A DNA stretch of 16,840 nt. Source: UKL13-2 sp044346745. GTDB taxonomy: Bacteria > Pseudomonadota > Gammaproteobacteria > Burkholderiales > Usitatibacteraceae. Positions 12,022 through 16,840 of this stretch are shown in pieces. The translations under genes were made by a program, and so were the position numbers. The notes under the pieces were generated by a model. It had not been told where the DNA came from. It did no database searches and saw nothing but the letters and a program-made list of their open reading frames with translations. The first letter of the stretch is position 1. The number at the start of each line of letters is the position of its first letter. The DNA is taken from contig JBIIYQ010000066.1 in the NCBI GenBank assembly GCA_044346745.1, positions 1-16,840 of the forward strand. Reading direction: 5' to 3'.

Positions 12022-14922
12022 ATGAATTTGATGTCCCCTGCAGAACTCGCCAACGGCAGCGAATTCCACGCCCGCCACATCGGTCCGAATGACGCTGACT
12101 TGGCGGCAATGCTCCAGGTAGTCGGTGCCGCATCGCTGGATGATCTGATCGGCAAAATCGTTCCAAAAAAAATCTTGAAACACGGTTTGCTGGAACTGAA
12201 TGGTCCGCGCACCGAACAAGACGTGCTGTCGGACTTAAAACGGATCGCGGCAAAGAATAAGGTTTACAAGTCGTTTATCGGGCAGGGGTATTACGGCAAC
12301 TACACCCCCGGTGTGATTCTGCGCAACATTCTCGAAAACCCGGCTTGGTATACCGCGTACACACCCTACCAGCCGGAAATTTCGCAGGGCAGGTTGGAGG
12401 CACTTCTCAATTTCCAGACCATGGTCTGTGACCTGACCGGCATGGAGATTTCCAATTCATCACTTCTCGATGAAGCTACTGCGGCGGCAGAAGCAATGAC
12501 ACTGGCGAAACGTTCGGCCAAGTCAAAATCCAATACCATCATCGTGGCGGGTGACTGCCATCCGCAGACCATCGCCTTGATCAAAACCCGCGCCGAGCCA
12601 TTGGGGCTCGACGTGAAGGTCGGATTTGCGCCGAAACTCATGGAAGATAACGACTACTTCGGTGTAGTGGTTCAATATCCTTCGACGTCCGGCCAGATTC
12701 ACGATATGGCACCTTACGCCGCGGCAGCCCACGCAAAGGGCGCGTTGTTTATCGCTTGCGCTGATCTGCTTGCGCTGACGCTTCTGAAGCCGCCGGGCGA
12801 GTGGGGTGCAGACATTGTCGTTGGTACCTCGCAGCGCTTTGGTGTGCCATTCGGTTTCGGCGGCCCGCACGCCGCGTATTTGGCGTGTAAAGACGCGTTT
12901 AAACGTTCGATGCCGGGGCGTTTGGTTGGTGTGTCTGTTGATGCACAGGGTAACCGTGCTTTGCGTCTAGCGATGCAGACGCGTGAACAACATATCCGGC
13001 GCGAGAAGGCGACATCAAACATTTGCACCGCACAGGTTTTGCTTGCGGTGATGGCGAGTATGTACGCGGTGTATCACGGGCCGCGTGGTTTGACCGAGAT
13101 CGCGCGTCGTACACATACACTTGCGGCGACGTTTGCCGCTGGACTGGCGCAGCTCGGTTACGAAGTCATACCGGCGCATCTATTTGATACCGTCACGGTT
13201 CGGGTGGGGGAAAAGCAAAAACAGATTTTGAATGCGGCGCTCGCACTTGAAATCAATCTGCGCGACTTTGCGGAGTATCCGGTGGTTGGTGTGTCGTTTG
13301 ACGAGACACATGGCCCGGCTGATGTTGAGCAATTGCTGTCGATTTTTGCGAGCGTCGCTGGCAAGACGGCACCGAAGTTTGCCGACATCAAGGCAACGTC
13401 GATGATCCCGGCGGCGCTTCAACGCGCCTCGGCCTTCCTGACGCATCCGGTGTTCAACACGCATCATTCGGAAACGGAAATGCTGCGTTACATTCGGAGC
13501 CTGTCGGATAAAGACTTGGCGTTGGATCGGACCATGATTCCGCTCGGCTCTTGCACCATGAAACTGAACGCCACTACCGAGATGATTCCGGTGACATGGC
13601 CTGGCTTCAATAGCGTTCATCCGTTTGCGCCGATTGATCAAACACTCGGCTATCAAGAGCTGACTTCAACACTCGAAGCACAGCTTTGTGAAATCACCGG
13701 CTATGACGCGGTCTCATTACAGCCAAACTCCGGTGCACAAGGTGAATACGCCGGCTTGTTGGCGATTCGTGCCTACCATCGTTCACGTGGTGAGGCGCAT
13801 CGAGATGTTTGTTTGATCCCGTCCTCAGCACACGGCACCAATCCTGCCTCAGCACAGATGGTCGGCATGGAAGTGGTGGTGACGGCTTGCGATCCACACG
13901 GCAACGTCGACGTGGCCGACCTGGCCGCTAAGGCGGATCAGTACAAAGATCGACTGGCGGCATTGATGGTGACTTACCCATCAACTCATGGCGTGTTTGA
14001 AGACGCGATTAAAGAAATCTGCGCAATCATCCACGACCGCGGTGGTCAGGTGTACATGGATGGTGCTAACCTAAATGCGTTGGTCGGTGTGGCGCAGCCG
14101 GGCAAATTCGGCTCGGATGTGTCGCATCTGAATTTGCACAAGACGTTTTGTATTCCACACGGTGGCGGTGGGCCGGGTGTCGGGCCAATCGGCGTTGGCA
14201 AACACCTCGCGCCGTTCTTGCCCGGACACCCGATGAACGAGTTTTCCAAACTTGAGAACGCAGTAGGTCCGGTGAGTGCCGCACCGTTCGGCTCGGCGTC
14301 GATTCTGCCAATCTCGTGGGCCTACATCGCCATGATGGGCGCATCCGGTTTGCGGCGCGCCACCGAAATAGCGATTCTGAATGCCAACTATTTAGCGAAA
14401 CGTTTGGCACCACACTATCCGGTGTTGTACGCAGGTAATGAAGGCTTGGTGGCGCACGAATGCATCATCGACATTCGGCCACTTAAAGAAGTCGCCGGCA
14501 TTAGCAACGAAGACATCGCTAAACGCTTGATCGATTTTGGTTTCCACGCGCCAACCATGAGTTTCCCGGTCGCGGGGACGCTGATGATCGAGCCAACTGA
14601 GTCCGAGTCTAAACAGGAGCTGGATCGATTTTGTGATGCGATGATTCAGATTCGCCAAGAGATTCGCGCCATCGAAGAAGGGCACCTTGACCGCGACGAC
14701 AACATGCTGCGCAATGCACCACACACCGCGCAGATGCTGCTCGTCGAGAACTGGGTGCACGACTACACGCGCGAAGCAGCGGCATATCCGTTATCCGCGC
14801 TCAAGGCGGGCAAATACTGGGTGCCGGTGGCGCGCGTCGACAACGTTTACGGCGATCGCAACCTCGTGTGCTCGTGTCCGCCGATGGAGGCGTACGCGTC
14901 TGACACGGTCGCGGCTGAATAA
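12022..14922 (+). CDS. gcvP: Glycine dehydrogenase (decarboxylating), P protein
   Basis: This encodes 966 residues from the second of two adjacent ATGs. AGGAG (12012-12016) lies five bases before 12022 and only two before 12019, so 12022 is preferred. It is the PLP enzyme that decarboxylates glycine and loads the aminomethyl group onto lipoyl-GcvH. It is a single polypeptide, not the split GcvPA/GcvPB form. The N-terminal half begins FHARHIGPND and contains GYYGNYTPGVILRNILENP and TPYQPEISQGRLE. The C-terminal half carries HLNLHKTFCIPHGGGGPG with PLP lysine K707. SCTMKLNAT and LQPNSGAQGEYAGLLAIRAY are also conserved. The C-terminus WVPVARVDNVYGDRNLVCSC is complete. It is the last gene of the operon; a large hairpin follows. 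Confidence 0.97.
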   Translation: MNLMSPAELANGSEFHARHIGPNDADLAAMLQVVGAASLDDLIGKIVPKKILKHGLLELNGPRTEQDVLSDLKRIAAKNKVYKSFIGQGYYGNYTPGVILRNILENPAWYTAYTPYQPEISQGRLEALLNFQTMVCDLTGMEISNSSLLDEATAAAEAMTLAKRSAKSKSNTIIVAGDCHPQTIALIKTRAEPLGLDVKVGFAPKLMEDNDYFGVVVQYPSTSGQIHDMAPYAAAAHAKGALFIACADLLALTLLKPPGEWGADIVVGTSQRFGVPFGFGGPHAAYLACKDAFKRSMPGRLVGVSVDAQGNRALRLAMQTREQHIRREKATSNICTAQVLLAVMASMYAVYHGPRGLTEIARRTHTLAATFAAGLAQLGYEVIPAHLFDTVTVRVGEKQKQILNAALALEINLRDFAEYPVVGVSFDETHGPADVEQLLSIFASVAGKTAPKFADIKATSMIPAALQRASAFLTHPVFNTHHSETEMLRYIRSLSDKDLALDRTMIPLGSCTMKLNATTEMIPVTWPGFNSVHPFAPIDQTLGYQELTSTLEAQLCEITGYDAVSLQPNSGAQGEYAGLLAIRAYHRSRGEAHRDVCLIPSSAHGTNPASAQMVGMEVVVTACDPHGNVDVADLAAKADQYKDRLAALMVTYPSTHGVFEDAIKEICAIIHDRGGQVYMDGANLNALVGVAQPGKFGSDVSHLNLHKTFCIPHGGGGPGVGPIGVGKHLAPFLPGHPMNEFSKLENAVGPVSAAPFGSASILPISWAYIAMMGASGLRRATEIAILNANYLAKRLAPHYPVLYAGNEGLVAHECIIDIRPLKEVAGISNEDIAKRLIDFGFHAPTMSFPVAGTLMIEPTESESKQELDRFCDAMIQIRQEIRAIEEGHLDRDDNMLRNAPHTAQMLLVENWVHDYTREAAAYPLSALKAGKYWVPVARVDNVYGDRNLVCSCPPMEAYASDTVAAE

Positions 14923-14938
14923 GCAGCGGCTGAGGCAC

Positions 14939-15012
14939 AAAGTGCAAGCGGGGCGAGGTGTTTCGGGCAAAAAATTCCTGAAACACCGCGCCCCACTTAG
15001 AGTTTGCACTTT
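14939..15012. terminator. Large three-segment hairpin after gcvP
   Basis: Three stacked stems are seen. AAAGTGCAA (14939-14947) pairs with TTGCACTTT (15004-15012), GGGGCG (14950-14955) with CGCCCC (14989-14994), and GGTGTTTC (14957-14964) with GAAACACC (14980-14987). The loop is A-rich. It sits between the convergent gcvP and katG and probably ends transcription from both sides; on the plus strand the outer arm supplies TTT at its end. Confidence 0.65.
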
Positions 15013-15045
15013 CGTTTGCTCTTTCGTTGTCGCTTGCGTGCTTGA

Positions 15046-16736
15046 TCAGCGACAGTCGAAGCGATCGAGGTTCATCACCTTCTCCCAAGCGGCTACGAAG
15101 TCGTTCACAAACTTCTCAGTCGCATCGCTCTGTGCATATACCTCGGCGAGTGCGCGCAGCTGAGAGTTTGAGCCAAACACCAAATCGACCACGGTACCTG
15201 TCCACTTGAGTTCGCCCGTCTTGCGGTCACGTCCTTCGAGTACGCCGGGATTGCCAGCAGACGGTGTCCACTTGGTGCGCATGTCGAGTAGGTTGACGAA
15301 AAAGTCGGTCGTCAACTGACCCGGACGCTTAGTGAATACACCATGTTGCGTACCGTTAGTGTTCGCATTCAGCGCACGTAGTCCACCGAGCAACACGGTC
15401 ATCTCAGGCGCGGTAAGCGTTAGCAATTGCGCGCGGTCGATGAATCGCTCTGCACTAGCGCTTTCAAAACCCTTGGCGCTGAAGTTGCGGAAGCCGTCAG
15501 CCTTCAGTTCCAACACGGCGAACGATGCCACATCGGTTTGCGCTTCGCTCGCGTCGGTGCGGCCGGGCGTGAATGGTACCGTGATGTTGTGCCCTGTAGC
15601 CTTCGCGGCCGCTTCAATGCCAGCGCTGCCACCGAGCACGATCAGGTCTGCCAATGAGATCTTCTGGCGGCGCTTGTTTGCGGTCGAAGCGTTGAAGGCT
15701 CGCTGAATCTCTTCAAGTTTCGCCAGCACCTTTGCCAATTGCTCGGGTTGGTTAACTTCCCAATTGCGTTGCGGCGCAAGGCGGATGCGTGCGCCATTTG
15801 CGCCACCACGCTTGTCACTACCGCGGAACGATGACGCAGACGCCCATGCGGTCTGAATAAGGTGCGTTGGCGTGAGTCCTGAGTCGAGTAGCGTCGCTTT
15901 CAACGCCGCAATGTCGTTGGCATCCACCAACGGATGATCGACAGCAGGGACCGGGTCCTGCCAGATCAAGGTTTCAGCCGGCACCAGCTTACCCAAGTAA
16001 CGCGCACGTGGCCCCATGTCGCGGTGCGTGAGTTTGTACCAAGCGCGTGCGAATGCGTCGGCGAATTCGTTCGGGTTGTCCTTGAAGCGGCGCGAAATCT
16101 TTTCGTAAATTGGATCAAAGCGCAGCGACAAGTCGGCCGTTGTCATCATGGGTTGGTGACGCTTCGTTGGGTCGTGTGCGTCGACGACGGTGTCAGCCCC
16201 TGCATCATCTTTCGGCCGCCACTGGTAAGCGCCCGCAGGGCTCTTGGTGAGTTCCCACTCGTAGCCGAACAGGGTTTCGAAATAGCCGTTGTCCCAAGTG
16301 GTGGGGTTGGGTTTCCACGCGCCTTCCATTCCTGATGTGATGGTGTCGCCCGCGAGGCCTTTGCCGAAGCTGTTCTTCCAACCGAAGCCTTGTTCCTCGA
16401 TGCTGGCGCCCTCTGGTTCGCGACCCACGTGGCCCTCAAGGCTAGCGCCATGCGCTTTACCAAACGTATGTCCACCGGCAACTAAGGCGACGGTCTCTTC
16501 ATCGTTCATGGCCATACGCGCAAAGGTCTCACGAACGTCGCGTCCGGACGCGACTGGGTCAGGATTGCCGTCTGGTCCCTGCGGGTTCACGTAGATCAAG
16601 CCCATCTGCACGGCACCGAACGGGCTGGCAAGTTCACGCTCGCCGCTGTAACGGCTGTTGGCGTCTTTGCTCGACGCGAGCCATTTGGTTTCAAAGCCCC
16701 AATTGATGTCCTGTTCAGGTTCCCAAATATCCCCCG
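15046..16736 (-). pseudogene. katG: Catalase-peroxidase katG, 5' end removed by an IS
   Basis: The minus-strand frame encodes the C-terminal three quarters of a KatG, from about residue 183 (M. tuberculosis numbering) to the end. Retained: IYVNPQGP with the cross-link Tyr (Y229 equivalent), ARMAMND with the cross-link Met (M255), GGHTFGKAHG with the proximal haem His (H270), and the whole C-terminal domain (LIVLGGSAGIEAAAKATG...). From this His the spacing back to the Tyr and Met matches with no gaps. Lost: the distal pocket Arg104, Trp107 and His108, hence no catalase activity and no Met-Tyr-Trp adduct. Just upstream the frame runs into IS21-like terminal repeats, which encode the spurious start MKWPRVGEFDRPT (ATG at 16771-16773). 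The reading frame is otherwise undamaged over about 560 codons, so the loss looks recent. Confidence 0.9.
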
Positions 16737-16840
16737 TTGGCCGGTCAAATTCCCCCACCCTTGGCCACTTCAAATTCCCCCACCTCGCTGAGCGATTAGC
16801 GGCGTAATTCTGCGCCGGTTCTTAGCGCATCGGGAGCCAC
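16737..16840. mobile_element. IS21-like element terminus (rest outside window)
   Basis: Two tandem copies of a roughly 24-bp repeat, TTGGCC-(G/A)(G/C)T-CAAATTCCCCCACC in form, lie at 16737-16760 and 16761-16784. Multiple TTGGCC...AATT(G/C)CCCCAC repeats at the ends are typical of IS21-family elements, where they bind the transposase. The remaining bases to 16840 are non-coding here and include a CGGCG/CGCCG stem. The transposase genes (istA/istB) would lie beyond the window. The family call is by remembered end structure only. Confidence 0.55.

Overview
The window looks like a chromosomal segment of a betaproteobacterium. The main clues are a tandem glycine riboswitch ahead of gcvT-gcvH-gcvP, an LdcA-type 750-residue amino-acid decarboxylase and a CCA-encoding tRNA-Val(CAC). 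Assignment is from remembered family resemblance only. Both window edges lie in mobile DNA: the 3' end of an IS4-type transposase gene on the left and an IS21-like terminus on the right that has cut off the start of katG.

Left accessory region (1-2300): three small genes lie on the minus strand (337-822, 1038-1412, 1614-1982). They are embedded in decayed IS ends and short palindromic repeats. The first has no recognised family. It is bracketed by 119-bp inverted copies of the same transposase 3' end, and its C-terminus is encoded by a repeat. The other two are diverged paralogues: small exported proteins with a CPxC motif. Seven copies of an AAGGGGYC-type repeat head are scattered between and around these genes.

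Middle region (2300-4700): a 568-residue phospholipase D-like protein with two HKD motifs lies between two 29-bp direct repeats. Next come about 580 bp without genes but full of palindromes, including a 261-bp MITE-like inverted element, and then tRNA-Val(CAC) on the minus strand.

Core region (4700-15000): an RluF/RsuA-type pseudouridine synthase with a long disordered basic N-terminus is followed by a PLP-dependent Lys/Arg/Orn decarboxylase behind a clear promoter. An Old Yellow Enzyme-type alkene reductase converges on the decarboxylase, with a perfect 34-bp palindrome between them. Then comes the complete glycine cleavage operon: riboswitch, gcvT, gcvH, gcvP. T, H and P proteins, with a lipoamide dehydrogenase encoded elsewhere, split glycine into CO2, ammonia and a folate-bound one-carbon unit. 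The riboswitch ties their expression to glycine.

Right end (15000-16840): a large hairpin separates gcvP from a convergent katG that lacks about its first 180 codons. The loss includes the distal haem pocket. Tandem repeats typical of an IS21-family terminus replace the missing sequence, so katG is a pseudogene.

The parts that look least described are the repeat-rich array of small same-strand genes (1-2200) and the repeat-bounded phospholipase D gene. The rest is ordinary core metabolism with informative regulatory elements.
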